Below, piece by piece: positions 24,572-35,591 of a DNA stretch of 64,000 bases (positions within the stretch are counted from its first letter, which is position 1; the number at the start of each line of letters is the position of its first letter). Below the pieces are notes generated by a model. It was not told the DNA's origin and ran no database searches. It was given only the letters and a program-made list of their open reading frames with translations. The position numbers were made by a program, and so were the translations under genes. The stretch comes from Clavulina sp. PMI_390 (lineage: Eukaryota; Basidiomycota; Agaricomycetes; Cantharellales; Hydnaceae): assembly GCA_015039315.1 (NCBI GenBank), contig WIDE01000073.1, forward strand, positions 62,001 through 126,000. Reading direction: 5' to 3'.

Positions 24572-26992
24572 ATGCTGTCTCGCGTCCTTCTGCTCATTCT
24601 CTCCGTGTCGTCTGCTGTTGCTCGTAACTCCCAAGAACCATTAAGACCTGATAACTTGGCTTCTGAAGAGGATCTCTACTGGAAATTACCAAATGAAATT
24701 CGTCGAGTGGCGGTTATCGGCGCTGGGCCAGCTGGTCTCCAGTTCACTTCAACTCTCATTGATCATGGCTTCGAAGTGAGAATGTTCGAACGGGCTCCTA
24801 ATCCTGGTGGCATTTGGCACTATACAGATAAACTCCCAATCCCTGCAGCATTCCCGTATGTCTGACAACCTGCACTTGCAAAATCTTATTCCATTCTCAC
24901 TCCCTATCCACATCCCAGAAATCGGCCAATCGAGACAATGGCATACATTCCTGACGTTCCCAATCAGCTACCGGCGTCTCGCATATACGAAGATGGGGAT
25001 GATGGACTCACCGTCGACTGGAGGATAAGAGAGCACTGGGCTCCCAGCCCAGCATGGCACAACATGATGACGACGGAACCGCATGTGAGAAGGGCTTCTT
25101 CCTATCCATCCACACTCATCTACTGACATAGTATCCTTCACTTATAGCAACTCATGTCTCTGCCAAACATCGGCTACCCCAAGAATACGGTGAAGCTTTT
25201 TGTATCATTTCCTGACGACCAACACCAGTCTCATGCAGTGTTTCTTCAGCCATGGAAACTACACCAAATGGATGTCAATCGACAAGTCAGGCAATATGCC
25301 TCATCCGTGGGCCTAAATGCGAACGATGAAGAGCATACCAATGTTACGGCATATTCGACTCGCGTGGAACGCGTAGAAAAGCTTCCTGGAACAGAGAAGC
25401 GGTGGACTGTGACACTTCGCAAGCTCATTCCATTGAGGGATGGCAAGCTCGAGGTGAATTGGTGGCAGGAGCAATTTGATGCCATTGTTCTTGGTAAATA
25501 CTCAGAGAACGACGCGGCATGGGTGCCACCAATCCCAGGCCTTGATGACTGGGCACATACTCTTCCTGATGCCATATTCCATTCTCGGCACTATCGACGC
25601 CCGGAACACTTCACCAACAAGGTTTCGTAAAATTTGTTATGTTTCATTCGTTCTGCTCACTTTCCTTGATAGAATGTCCTTGTAGTAGGAGGGAGTTTTT
25701 CTGGCCTTGGTATTGCGAATGACCTGATAGGCCATGCTCGGTCTGTTAGCGTCAGTACGCGTGGAGTGAGTGATCCAGCGCTCATGAATCTGTCTCAAGC
25801 AGTTTCGAAACTGACCAGCTCCATGCTGGCTCCCAGAACTCCCCCGGTTCCGTATCAGGTGCCTTACGTGGCATGTTTCATCCGAACATTACATTCGTCT
25901 CAGAGGTAATGAGATTCAAGAACCGTCCCTCGGCTTCGGGGGAGAGCCTTCGCGCCGCCTCTGTAGTTTTCTCTAATGGAACAATTGCTTCTGGGTTTGA
26001 TGCCGTGAGTGCATACACACTATAGTATCGCCGTGACTGATGGAGTGCCCACTTGTTCCTATTGACGGCTGAAATTCCAGATCATCCTTGCCACTGGCCA
26101 TCGCACGTCGCTCCCATTCCTGGTTGGATACCATAACAGGTACTGGTTCATCCTGCTTTTAGGCCGCAGCCAAATTACGCCTGATCAGTTGCACCCTCAA
26201 CATATGCTTTCAGCACTATTAAGGGACTCGACGAACCAGAAATTATTGTCGCTCCCATCATCACTGATGGGACTCACTTGCGATCACTACACTGGACTGG
26301 ACACTACATCGATGATCCGACACTTCTCCTCTGCACAAGTGAGTGTGCCGATACCTCCTCTCAACTCTCTCCAGTGCTAATGTGTAGCTTCTCTAGCCTT
26401 TCCATTCCGTGATGGAGCTACATCTTATCAGGCCTTAGGGGCTGCAAGAGTCTGGGCGGGAACTGCCCGCCTGCCAAGTATCACCAGAATGTGGAAGACC
26501 TACCCAGGCGCCTCTCATTGGGTGCGAGACTTCCCGATTGCGTGCCAGAGTATGCTCATAGGTTTCTTGACACTGTACTCTGTATGATGCACTGACACAC
26601 AATATGATCTTATAGTGGTAGTGAGGCTTTTTGTGACATGGCTAAACGATGAAATACTTGAATTCGGAGGAAAACTAGTATCCACCCAGCCGGTCCATGA
26701 GTGCGTCCGCAAAGTTGTCAACCAAGCAAGAATCGTCCATCTTAATTGATCGATCTCTCTCAATAGGCTCATGGAACTCTTTCATTACTACGTCAACAAG
26801 CAGTACAACCCTGGGATCGCGCGGTTCTATGGTGGAGCGATCTCTGCAGAACGGCCTCGCAGCCAATGGGATGTCTACAATGGCGATGAAGACGACGCTC
26901 TTCAGTCGCAGTTGCTCACACACCAGCAGATGAAGGCCGTTTATGGAGACCCAGATCCACAGCATTGGGCAGAACTTTCGTTGCGCTGGTGA
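24572..26992 (+). CDS. flavin-containing monooxygenase-like protein, FMO-6
   Basis: The leader MLSRVLLLILSVSSAVARNS is strongly signal-like. Motifs in order are RRVAVIGAGPAGLQF, NPGGIWHYTDKLP, VDWRIREHWAPSPAWHNM, IFHSRHYRRPEHF, LVVGGSFSGLGIANDL, ILATGHRTSLPFL, HWTGHYIDDPTLLLC and C-terminal HWAELSLRW. Several otherwise constant positions differ in the later part: GASHWVRDFPIACQ where sisters have GAA...PILGQ, and WLNDEILEFGG where sisters have WLNNEILEFGG. The frame stays open throughout, so the gene is probably functional but less constrained. It is closest to FMO-5, its direct neighbour. Confidence 0.89.
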
Positions 26993-27591
26993 ATAACGAG
27001 ACTGCCTTCCCTCCACCTGCTCTCGCCAGGCCCGTATTTGGCAATCGTGCATCTCACCGTAGCACCTCAGGCTACTTATCGTGCTCGGGGTTGTAAACCT
27101 CAGAACCTTAGGCAAAAGCGTTGCTGCTTCGGAGTCGATATCGAAGCCAGGCCGACTTATTGGCGAAGTCGAGGGCCCATGCACAGAGACGGGAGCAAAT
27201 AGATGTGATGCTTTTAGGCTGATTCCTTGTAGATCCAAGTTGTCGCTTTGTGTATTATTATTGAGCAACAGGATTTCAACAAGCACAGCACAGAGCCGTT
27301 CACCTAGATTACTGTAGCAATGATTCCTGTATTTTGGTCGTAAATTTTTCGTGCCCCTATCTACTTTCCCACCCCCAAAATAAATGCTACAATGACTGAG
27401 TCACAGAAGGGCCACATTGCGAGCACTCTCCCACAGTCTGCCAATGCGGCTGGCCCGCAATGCTTCGTTAGAAAAACATCCAGTGTTTCTATTGATACTC
27501 TTGTGTGGAGTCACGGCGAGCCGTCCCCGACGTCGTTAGCGCTTGACTCTCTCCCACCACCACTCATAGCAGAGCTCCCACCTCGTCTGCT
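26993..27591. other. intergenic FMO-6/FMO-7
   Basis: A 599-base spacer. A 203-codon open frame on the - strand crosses it but lies partly antisense to the FMO-6 last exon and has no family signal. The right end should carry the FMO-7 promoter. Confidence 0.4.
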
Positions 27592-30065
27592 ATGTTGCTC
27601 AGCGCACTTCCTCTCGCTCTCTTCGTTTCTTGTGCCATCGCGGGTGCATCACAACAGCCGTTGGGGCATGAGAACTTTGACTCTGCAGAAGACTACTGGC
27701 AGCTACCAAATGAGATTCGTCGCGTCGCTGTTATCGGTGCAGGGCCTGCTGGTCTGCTCTTCACCTCAACCTTCATCAAACATGGTTTTGAAGTGAGAAT
27801 GTTTGAACGTTCTCCAAATCCTGGAGGTGTGTGGCACTATACAGACAAGATCCCAATCCCTGCAGCGTTCCCGTAAGATATTATTGCGTCATGCTTGAGC
27901 GCACTCTGATTGCCCGTCTCCTTCCCCGCTTCTCGGCCACCTCCTACCACACAGGAATCGACCTATCGAGACGATGGCGTACATCCCCGACGTTCCTGAA
28001 CACATGCCAGCATCTCGCATATACAAAGATGGGGACGATGGGCTTACAGTAGACTGGAGGATTCGAGAGCATTGGCTTCCAAGCCCAACATGGAAGAACA
28101 TGATGTCAACAGAACCACATGTGAGCTCGACCTTTCCCCCTCTTCCACATCAATCCTGTCTCATGAGAAACGATTCTTGGCAATCGCTGCAGCAATTTAT
28201 GTCGTTACCAGATATCGGCCACCCTAAGAATACAGTAAGTGTTAACGTAGTCCAGCCTTGTTATCGTTGATTGTGGGTCTCACATAACGCGATTGCAGCC
28301 CTGGAAACTTCACCAGATGGATCTCAATCGGCATGTTAGGCAGTACGCCTCTTCTCTTGGGCTGAACGCGAACGATGAAGAGCATGCGAATGTAACATCG
28401 TACTGGACCCGCGTGGAACGTGTGGAGAAGATCCCTGGAACAGAGAAGCGATGGACCGTAACACTTCGCAAGTTGACTCCACTGAGAGATGGCAAGCTTG
28501 AGGTGAACTGGTGGCAAGAGGAATTCGATGCTGTAGTTTTGGGAAAGGACTCGCAGAATGATGCTGCGTGGGTCCCTCCGATTCCAGGCTTGGATGAGTG
28601 GGCACACACCCTTCCTAAGGCTATCATTCACTCTCATCACTATCGGCATCCGGAGGACTTTACCAACAAGGTTTGTTGGTGACCAGTCGTGTCGTTCTAT
28701 CTGGTTTCTTATGCAGTTCTTTTTCGCAGAATGTGTTGGTGCTTGGAGGGAGTTTCTCTGGGCTGGGTATTGCGAACGATCTCATCGGCCATGCTCGAAC
28801 AGTCACCGTCAGCACACGAGAGGTGGGTTGTCTATATTTAGGCTCGACTGACAACCTACCAACCATTGATGCCACGGTTTCTTCAGAAATCGTCCAATCC
28901 CTTCGTTCGCGCCATCCACGGAATGTTCCATAAAAATGTGACATTCATGCCAGAAGTCAAAGGCTTCAACCCTCGGCCTTTGGCTTCACGAGAGACTCTC
29001 CGAGATGCTTCATTGGTCCTCGCGAATGGCACGATCGTCACCGGGTTCGATACGGTAAGCAAGTACAATCTTAGTGCTCCATACTGGTGACTCAAAGCGA
29101 CAATATCCTTCTTTGGGTACTGTGTGGGACTGCAGATCATTCTCGCCACGGGCTTCCGCAAATCATTCCCTTTCCTTGTTGGCTACCACAACAGGTAATT
29201 CCCTCTGTCATATGTCGGGGAGTCCCTAAATCATATCTGACCATTCACGCTCCTACCTCGTAAAGCACAATCAAGGGATACGATGAGCCTGAGACCGAAG
29301 TCGCTCCAATCATCACCGATGGGACACACCTTCGATCATTACACTGGACTGGACATTACATCAACGATCCTACTCTTCTCTTTTGTAGAAGTGCGTCACC
29401 TTGTTCTCCATCCTTAGCTTATGTTCGAGATCTCTAACCAGTATGGCTTGGCAGCTATCGCGTTTAGAGATGGTGCTGGACCACACCAAGCGATTGGAGC
29501 TGCTAGAGTCTGGGCTGGTAAAGCGCGTCTGCCAAGCACCGCGCGAATGTGGAAGATCTATCCGGGCGCAGCGCGTCTGCCGCATGAACTTCCCGTTCTT
29601 AGCCAAAGTATGTTTACAAGTTCTCATCGCTATCAAAATGATCACTTTCCGTTCTAAACCCCCTTTATCGTTTCGTAGTGAGACCTAGGCTCCTGGCAAC
29701 CTGGTTGAATAACGAGATCCTCGAGTTCGGAGGCCCACTTGTGACTCCGCCTCCAGTTGACGAGTACCGCTGAAACACTTTCTTTTCTGATTGCGAAACA
29801 ATCAACTAAATATATATTTTATCTTCATTCCTCTAGGATGATGGAAACCATGCGATACTACATTGCCAAAGAGTACACACCAGTGGTCTCACAGCTATAT
29901 GATGCGGATATCCCTGCCAACCGTCCCCGTAGCGGATGGGGCGTCTGGGACGGCAGGGAGGACGAAAGTGATTTTCAGCTACGGTCCCTCACGCATCGAC
30001 AACTAAGCTCAGTCTATGGCGATGAAGCCCCGGAACATTGGGCTGACCTTTCGTTGAACTGGTGA
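27592..30065 (+). CDS. flavin-containing monooxygenase-like protein, FMO-7
   Basis: The leader MLLSALPLALFVSCAIAGAS is signal-like. Motifs in order are RRVAVIGAGPAGLLF, NPGGVWHYTDKIP, VDWRIREHWLPSPTWKNM, IIHSHHYRHPEDF, LVLGGSFSGLGIANDL, ILATGFRKSFPFL, HWTGHYINDPTLLFC and C-terminal HWADLSLNW. It shares the ERSP wording after the first Rossmann fold with FMO-8, where other copies have ERAP. All exons read through. The stop is only 166 bases from the stop of F-box gene A on the opposite strand. The same FMO-tail/F-box-tail junction is found in damaged form at 33.6-33.8 kb. Confidence 0.9.
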
Positions 30066-30231
30066 TTTACGAGACTCTGTTTTCTTCTGTTATCCAGAAG
30101 GGCCCATAGGATGTGGAGGGCTGATTCGTATACCCAATTGATTTGGTGAAGGTCACCTGCGATACTCAACCATCAGACAATACAATGAGCTCACGTTCTC
30201 AAGGATACAAAAGCTACATCTAAAGCAGCCT

Positions 30232-31728
30232 CTAGACAATGATATCGTTCTGTAGTCCAGAATAGATGCGACCGTTCTCTCGTCCATTGTCGCGGTGCAT
30301 GTGGCCTAATTCCATGGACTCGCAAAGAAGAGCCTTGGCTTCTTCAATAGCACCGTTACTACCAGTCGTCCAGCTCCCTTTGTAGTGAAGTGAAAGCGTT
30401 GGTCTTGCGTCCAAGATATGCTTCAGACCCAGGTCAAGGTCCTCTTGAAAAAAAGCGTCTACATCGGCCTTGTGCTCTGATAAAGACATGATTAGGAGCC
30501 GTAGGTTGGGGAGGAACACGGTGGAGCCAGAAGTGGCGCCGTCCAAATTCGTTTGACTGCGAGTATGATCATCGCCTTCTGAAGGGGGTACGTCCGCACT
30601 AATTGAGGTGTCAAGGGGTGCTGGCCACGCCGTGTCCTCTGCGGATGGCGGTGCCATAGGGCTGGCAGTTGCGAATCGGAGGAGCCATTCCACAAACCAC
30701 TGCTTCAGCTCAAGCGTAAAGATCTGGGGAAAACATTTCATCATCCAGAATATTAGCTCCACGGAGGAGACCCCGCAGGATCTAGAAACGTCAGAGAGGG
30801 TCAGATGACGGAGGTGTGGTAGATTTGCACTCAAATCGATCCAGGCCTGGCTATCATCCATACCCCAGGGGCGGCATGTAATGAAAAGTTTTTTAAGCAG
30901 TGGTGCATGGAGTCTCTGGCTTGGCCATCGAAACCATATGGAGAGGAAGAATAGGCGGGGGAAAGTGAGTGGATCCTGGAAGAGGGAATCTGGGTTCTGA
31001 ACTTCCAAATGCATCCGCCGAACATTAGTAGACTGGATCAAAAGATTTTGGATCTCTGAAAGTCCAATTCTCTCGTCTGCGATGTAAAGGGCGTCGAGGT
31101 TTAAGCCATTGAATTTGGGGAAGGTTAGGGGAATCATAGCATTGACTCGAAATCTTGATGGGGAAAACAACGAGTTGTGAATGCTGCCGATATGTAATGG
31201 TGGTATCACTATCTCTGGGTCACTCATTTTCATCCCATAGCTGATCACTAAAGCAAATGACTTGACTCGTGAGAGATCAGCGTGGAGGGGAAAGATGACC
31301 GAAGCCATGTTGCGGTGAGGGATGACGATTTCGAGAATGGAGCACCGCGAGAGATTAGGTAGAACAAATGTTTGGAATAGTTCTACAGGAGGAATCACAG
31401 AGCTAGCGGTCAGAAGGTCGAAATGGATCTGGAGGGTTTGGGCGCGTGAACGATGCAGACACGTCTCCATCCTGTCGTGTACACGTCTAGCCACACGAAG
31501 ATTTGTGATCATGCTGGCATAGAACACAAGCTCGCTCCAAAGTACGGATCCGGCGAGTGTGATCTCACGCCAGCGAGAGCACACGTGGCTCATAATGATG
31601 GTAGATTTGAGCCTCGCAATGTCTGTCCAGTCATAATGCTTCCTGAGATGAAGGAAGATTTCGAGGATTAACTCATCCGGGAGGTGTTTGACTGAAATTG
31701 TACGGATGTCGTTCTCTTCAATCCCCAT
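30232..31728 (-). CDS. F-box/leucine-rich protein A
   Basis: A single-exon gene of 498 aa counted from the first ATG (31728); the open frame extends eight codons further but only to a GTG. The F-box is near the N-terminus (LPDELILEIFLHLRKHYDW, then MSHVCSRWREITLAGSVLW). The remainder is an LRR-like region with repeated L..L.L patterns. The C-terminus ends YSGLQNDIIV. Genes A to D in this window share the opening LPDE-ILxIF-HLR-HY-W and the ending SGL-(N/S)-D-hydrophobic. F-box proteins recruit targets to SCF ubiquitin ligases, and such families are expanded in agaricomycetes. The target is unknown. The coding and 3' flanking sequence is closest to gene C. Confidence 0.88.
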   Translation of the reverse strand: MGIEENDIRTISVKHLPDELILEIFLHLRKHYDWTDIARLKSTIIMSHVCSRWREITLAGSVLWSELVFYASMITNLRVARRVHDRMETCLHRSRAQTLQIHFDLLTASSVIPPVELFQTFVLPNLSRCSILEIVIPHRNMASVIFPLHADLSRVKSFALVISYGMKMSDPEIVIPPLHIGSIHNSLFSPSRFRVNAMIPLTFPKFNGLNLDALYIADERIGLSEIQNLLIQSTNVRRMHLEVQNPDSLFQDPLTFPRLFFLSIWFRWPSQRLHAPLLKKLFITCRPWGMDDSQAWIDLSANLPHLRHLTLSDVSRSCGVSSVELIFWMMKCFPQIFTLELKQWFVEWLLRFATASPMAPPSAEDTAWPAPLDTSISADVPPSEGDDHTRSQTNLDGATSGSTVFLPNLRLLIMSLSEHKADVDAFFQEDLDLGLKHILDARPTLSLHYKGSWTTGSNGAIEEAKALLCESMELGHMHRDNGRENGRIYSGLQNDIIV

Positions 31729-31892
31729 GGTTGAGGTGAGTGCCAGAGGCACGTGGGAACATGATGCCTCGTGTTAGCAATACCGTATCTATGGTGCTTT
31801 CCGGCTACTTCAGGGATGAGTGCAAAGTCTTTCACACGCGGACTTTGAAGGAATCTAACCCAATAGCTCGTTCTTCCATCTCCAGGGCCAGG

Positions 31893-33431
31893 CTATATAA
31901 CAACATCACTGTCTAATCCAGAGCAAATACAACGTTCCCCTCGTTGACCGCCGCTTTGGATATGGCCCAATTCCATCGACTCACGAAGCAGTACCTTAGC
32001 TTCCCCGATAGATCCGTTTGCGCCAATCATGATATACGTATCGTAATACAGCGAAAGGTGTGGTCTTGCGTACAAGATGCGCTGTAAACCCGGGTGAAGT
32101 TCATCTTTCAATTGAGTATCCGGCCAATATCTGTCTTCTAATGACGACATCACCAAGAGGCGCAGGTTGGGGAGGAAGGTGGCTGGCTCCGGCACTGGAA
32201 TCTCTGATTTTGTATCCTGGCAGGCATAATCGTCACTTCCTGAAGGGGCTATCTTGGCGGACGGGGGGGTGTTGATTGGCCCTAGCGATACGGTGTCTGG
32301 CGCCATTGGGCTAGCAAGCACAAAATGGTGTAGCCACCTCACTTGCCACTGCTTTAGCTCAAGCGTGATTAGCTGGGGAATATGCATTATCATTGAAAAT
32401 ATCACTTCCCCGTCGGAAAGATCACAATTTCTTTCGACGTCACAGAGGGTAAGATGACGTAGGTGTGGCATGCCTGCGCTCAAATTCACCCACACCTGGC
32501 TATCGTTCATCAGCCACGGATAGGTGATGCAGAGCTTTTTGAGTCCTGGGGCGTGGAGGTTCTGGCTCGGCCACTCAATGTGAGTCGAGAAGAAGATCAG
32601 GTGAGGGAAGGTAACTGGGCTGTGGAAGAAGTACTGTGGTTGCCGACCCTCAAGATGTAGCCTCTGGACATTTGTGGATCTGCTCAAGAGCGTTGAGACC
32701 TCTCCCCATCCAATGGTTTCGTCCGCAACATAGAGGGCATCAAGGTTTGAGCCGTCAAAACTCGAGAGGTCCACAGGAAGCGAGACATTGAGTCGAAACC
32801 TTGACGGCGAGAATAGCGAGTGATGAACACCAGCGATATCCAATTGTGGGACAATTGTTTCTTCGTCGAATTCGTCAACGCCGTAACGAACGCATAAGGC
32901 AAACGATTTGATGCGTGAGAGGTCGCAATTGAGGGGGAAAATGGCTGACGCCATTTCAGGGTCGTATAAGAAGACATCAAGGAGAGAGCAGCGCCATAAA
33001 TTAGGCGAAAAAAAGGTTTTGAATATCTCCACGGGAGAAACCACGGAACTGAGTTCGGGGAAGTTGAAGTGGATGTTGAGGGGTCGAGTGCATGAACGAT
33101 GCAGGCACGTTTCCATCCTGTCGTAGGCGCGTTTAGCCGCGTGATCATCTGTCATAGCGTTGGCACGAAATACGAGCTCGGTCCAAAGAATTGAAGCAGC
33201 GAGTGCGATTGCCCGCCAGCGAGAACATACATGGCTGACGATCATAATGGACCTGAGAATTTCCATGTCCCTCCAATCATAGTGGTTTCGGAGGTGGATG
33301 AAGATACTGAGGATGATCTCATCAGGTATGGAGTGGATTGGAGCAGGACTGGAGCCCATCTTGTTGTCCTCAATTAGTGCCAGTGATGGAAGTAGACAAG
33401 ACGTTTGCCGCCACTGCCAGTCACCAACCAT
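31893..33431 (-). CDS. F-box/leucine-rich protein B
   Basis: A single-exon open frame of up to 512 aa. The ATG at 33359 (MGSSPAPIH) is an alternative start that would place the F-box near residue 10 as in its sisters; the longer start at 33431 cannot be excluded. The F-box reads IPDEIILSIFIHLRNHYDW with SHVCSRWRAIALAASILW. The C-terminus ends CSGLDSDVVI. An LRR-like body follows the family pattern. The upstream flank (33471-33557) matches the flank between gene C and FMO-8. The presence of an FMO fragment just beyond it suggests that gene B once had its own divergent FMO partner. Confidence 0.86.
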   Translation of the reverse strand: MVGDWQWRQTSCLLPSLALIEDNKMGSSPAPIHSIPDEIILSIFIHLRNHYDWRDMEILRSIMIVSHVCSRWRAIALAASILWTELVFRANAMTDDHAAKRAYDRMETCLHRSCTRPLNIHFNFPELSSVVSPVEIFKTFFSPNLWRCSLLDVFLYDPEMASAIFPLNCDLSRIKSFALCVRYGVDEFDEETIVPQLDIAGVHHSLFSPSRFRLNVSLPVDLSSFDGSNLDALYVADETIGWGEVSTLLSRSTNVQRLHLEGRQPQYFFHSPVTFPHLIFFSTHIEWPSQNLHAPGLKKLCITYPWLMNDSQVWVNLSAGMPHLRHLTLCDVERNCDLSDGEVIFSMIMHIPQLITLELKQWQVRWLHHFVLASPMAPDTVSLGPINTPPSAKIAPSGSDDYACQDTKSEIPVPEPATFLPNLRLLVMSSLEDRYWPDTQLKDELHPGLQRILYARPHLSLYYDTYIMIGANGSIGEAKVLLRESMELGHIQSGGQRGERCICSGLDSDVVI

Positions 33432-33470
33432 CCCGCTTAGTTGGTAACGACATAGTGGAAAGCGTCAGAT

Positions 33471-33557
33471 GCTGTTCGGGGTTCTCATGCCGCGAGCCAC
33501 TACCAGCCCTTTATATGCTAAAAAGTTCCGTGACATGCGTGGGAGAGCGGCGGCAAT
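33471..33557. repeat. duplicated upstream flank, copy 1 (F-box B side)
   Basis: This stretch aligns by eye with 35436-35518: a shared gctgttcggg-ttctcatgcc block, then a tatgct...gtga-cat/cag-c-tgggagag-g-cggc block. In the second location it lies between F-box C and FMO-8 and should be their shared promoter. Confidence 0.6.
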
Positions 33558-33571
33558 GTATTCATAAGGTT

Positions 33572-33776
33572 AGCTGCCGTTCCAACCAAGCTATTGCTTC
33601 GCAGTGAAATCTCAGCTCCTTGCGACATGGCTTCACTTTGCGAGTTTGGGGGCCGCTTATCACCCCACCTCCCGTTCACGAATCCATATGAAATTCTTTC
33701 TCTTCCGACTGCAAAAAAAAAAAGATCAACTCAATTATGTTCGCTCTTCCTTCCTCATGGAAAGCAACACTACGAA
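33572..33776 (+). pseudogene. relic of an eleventh FMO (3' fragment)
   Basis: The sequence aligns by eye with the end of FMO-7 (about 29,660-29,866). It covers the tail of one intron, the exon coding (R)LLATW...FGG...PP with a deletion of several bases, the next intron including its T-rich and gatcaactcaatta-like part, and the first codons of the last exon (atggaa). The rest of the last exon is missing, and the fragment runs straight into the 3' flank of F-box gene C. It cannot encode a functional protein. Together with the promoter-like copy just upstream (33471-33557) it looks like an FMO gene that lost its body by deletion. Confidence 0.75.
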
Positions 33777-33802
33777 CACAAAAGCTATATCCGAAGCAAT
33801 AT

Positions 33803-35335
33803 CTAGACAATAACATCGTTCTGTAGTCCAGAATAGATGAGAGTGTCCTCCCGTCGGTTGCTGTAATGCATATGACCTAATTCCATCGACTCGCAAAGGA
33901 GCGCCTTGGCTTCTTCAACAGAGCCATTACTGCCGGTGATGAAGCGCCCATTGTAATATAGCGAAATTTGTGGTCTTTCACGCAGAATTTCTTGCAGACC
34001 TAGGTTAAGGTCACTTTGGAACATGCCGCTTCCATCCATTCTGTCCTCCAATGAAGACATAACCAGGAGTCGTAGGTTAGGGAGGAACACAGTGGACTTC
34101 GGGAACGTCGGGTCCAAGTTTGCCTGGCAATTATAGTCATTCCTTCTGGAAGAGCGGTTGTTTACAGAGAGCGAGGCGTTGTTGAGGGGTACTAAATTCT
34201 TGGTGTCTGCCGTGCGGGTTGGTGCGATCGGGCTGGCAATCGCAAATTGGAGTAACCATCTCGCGAACCACTGCTTGAGCTCAAGCGTCAAGAGTTGGGG
34301 AATATGAGTCATCATTGAAAATAATAACTCCACATCGGGGGCTTTGCAATGTCTGGCAACATCATGAAGGGTGAGATGTTGGAGGCGTGGTAGATTTGCG
34401 CTAAACTCGAGCCACACCTGGTAATCATCCATAAGCCAGGGTCGTCTGATAACAAGTTTTCTAAGTGATGGTGCGCGGAGTTTTTGGGTCGGCCACTCGA
34501 ATAGTGTGGAGAGGAAGAATAAATGGGGGAAAGTAAGTGGAGCCTGGAAGAGGAACTCTGGGTCCCGAACCTCTAAATGCATCCTTTTAGCATTTGTAGA
34601 CTTGCTTAAAAGCCTCATGATTTCTGGATACCCGATATCTTCATCTGCAATGTAAAGGGCATCAAGGTTCGAGCCATCAAAAGTGGAGAAAGTCAGGGGA
34701 AGCGCAGAATTGATTCGAAATCTTGAGGGGGAAAATGACGTATTGGGGGTGCTACCAATGTTCAGTGGTTGCTCGCTCGCTTCTTCGTCATTATGCTCAA
34801 TCCCATAGCTTATTGCCAAAGCAAACGATTTGACACACGAGAGATTGCAGTGCGGGGAAAAGATGGCCGAAGCCATTGTGTGATCAGGTACGGAGATTTC
34901 AAGAATGGAACAGCGCGATAGATTAGGTAGGACAAGAGCATTAAACATGTCCACAGGAGAACTCGTGGAGCTGGCGTCAAGTAGGTTGAAGTGGATGTTG
35001 AGGGGTTGAATGCCTGAACGAAGTAGACAAGTCTCCATCCTGTCATAGGCGTATTTGGCCATGCGATGATCCACAATGGTTCCTGCACGATAAATAAGCT
35101 CGGTCCAAAGCATTGAGGCAGTGAGCGCGATCTCTCGCCAACGAGAACATGCGTGGCTGATAACCACGATGGATCTGAATATCGCAATGTCTGTCCATTC
35201 ATAGTGTTTCCGGAGGTGGATGAAGATATTGAGGATAATTTCGTCGGGTAGGGTGTGGATTAGCGCAACTTGCGAACTTGTATCGTCCAGTGTTATGAGT
35301 CCACTAACGCTAGAGAGTGCGACGGATAGAGGCAT
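33803..35335 (-). CDS. F-box/leucine-rich protein C
   Basis: A single-exon gene of 510 aa starting at a true ATG (35335). The F-box is LPDEIILNIFIHLRKHYEW with SHACSRWREIALTASMLW, and the C-terminus is YSGLQNDVIV. It resembles gene A over its whole length, and even the 3' flanks of A and C match (acaaaagctaYatc...), so A and C are a duplicate pair. It is divergent from FMO-8 with 256 bases between the two starts. A shared control region is therefore likely, though this is inferred from spacing only. Confidence 0.88.
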   Translation of the reverse strand: MPLSVALSSVSGLITLDDTSSQVALIHTLPDEIILNIFIHLRKHYEWTDIAIFRSIVVISHACSRWREIALTASMLWTELIYRAGTIVDHRMAKYAYDRMETCLLRSGIQPLNIHFNLLDASSTSSPVDMFNALVLPNLSRCSILEISVPDHTMASAIFSPHCNLSCVKSFALAISYGIEHNDEEASEQPLNIGSTPNTSFSPSRFRINSALPLTFSTFDGSNLDALYIADEDIGYPEIMRLLSKSTNAKRMHLEVRDPEFLFQAPLTFPHLFFLSTLFEWPTQKLRAPSLRKLVIRRPWLMDDYQVWLEFSANLPRLQHLTLHDVARHCKAPDVELLFSMMTHIPQLLTLELKQWFARWLLQFAIASPIAPTRTADTKNLVPLNNASLSVNNRSSRRNDYNCQANLDPTFPKSTVFLPNLRLLVMSSLEDRMDGSGMFQSDLNLGLQEILRERPQISLYYNGRFITGSNGSVEEAKALLCESMELGHMHYSNRREDTLIYSGLQNDVIV

Positions 35336-35435
35336 GGTTGAGAATCAGGCACTCGCCGCCGCTACCGATTGCAGATCACCTCACACAGTCTGACAAGCAA
35401 ACTACTGAGAAACGACGCAATAGAAAATGCATAGA

Positions 35436-35518
35436 GCTGTTCGGGTTCTCATGCCACTGGAAACTAACTTTCTTGTATGCTCAAGCGCTGTGACCAGCAT
35501 GGGAGAGTGACGGCGATA
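35436..35518. repeat. duplicated upstream flank, copy 2 (F-box C / FMO-8 divergent promoter)
   Basis: This is the counterpart of 33471-33557, with similar blocks in the same order. It lies in the 256-base gap between the divergent starts of F-box C and FMO-8, so it is a candidate bidirectional promoter. Confidence 0.55.
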
Positions 35519-35591
35519 TCTTCCCGCCATCACAAAGCGTTCGTGTTTTCGACCACCACCTCTGGTGGACCAGCTCCTGTTTCGGGTCACT

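Noticed and set aside
26675..27286. 203-codon - strand open frame between FMO-6 and FMO-7
   Set aside because: Nearly half is antisense to the last exon of FMO-6, and the rest shows no recognisable protein features.
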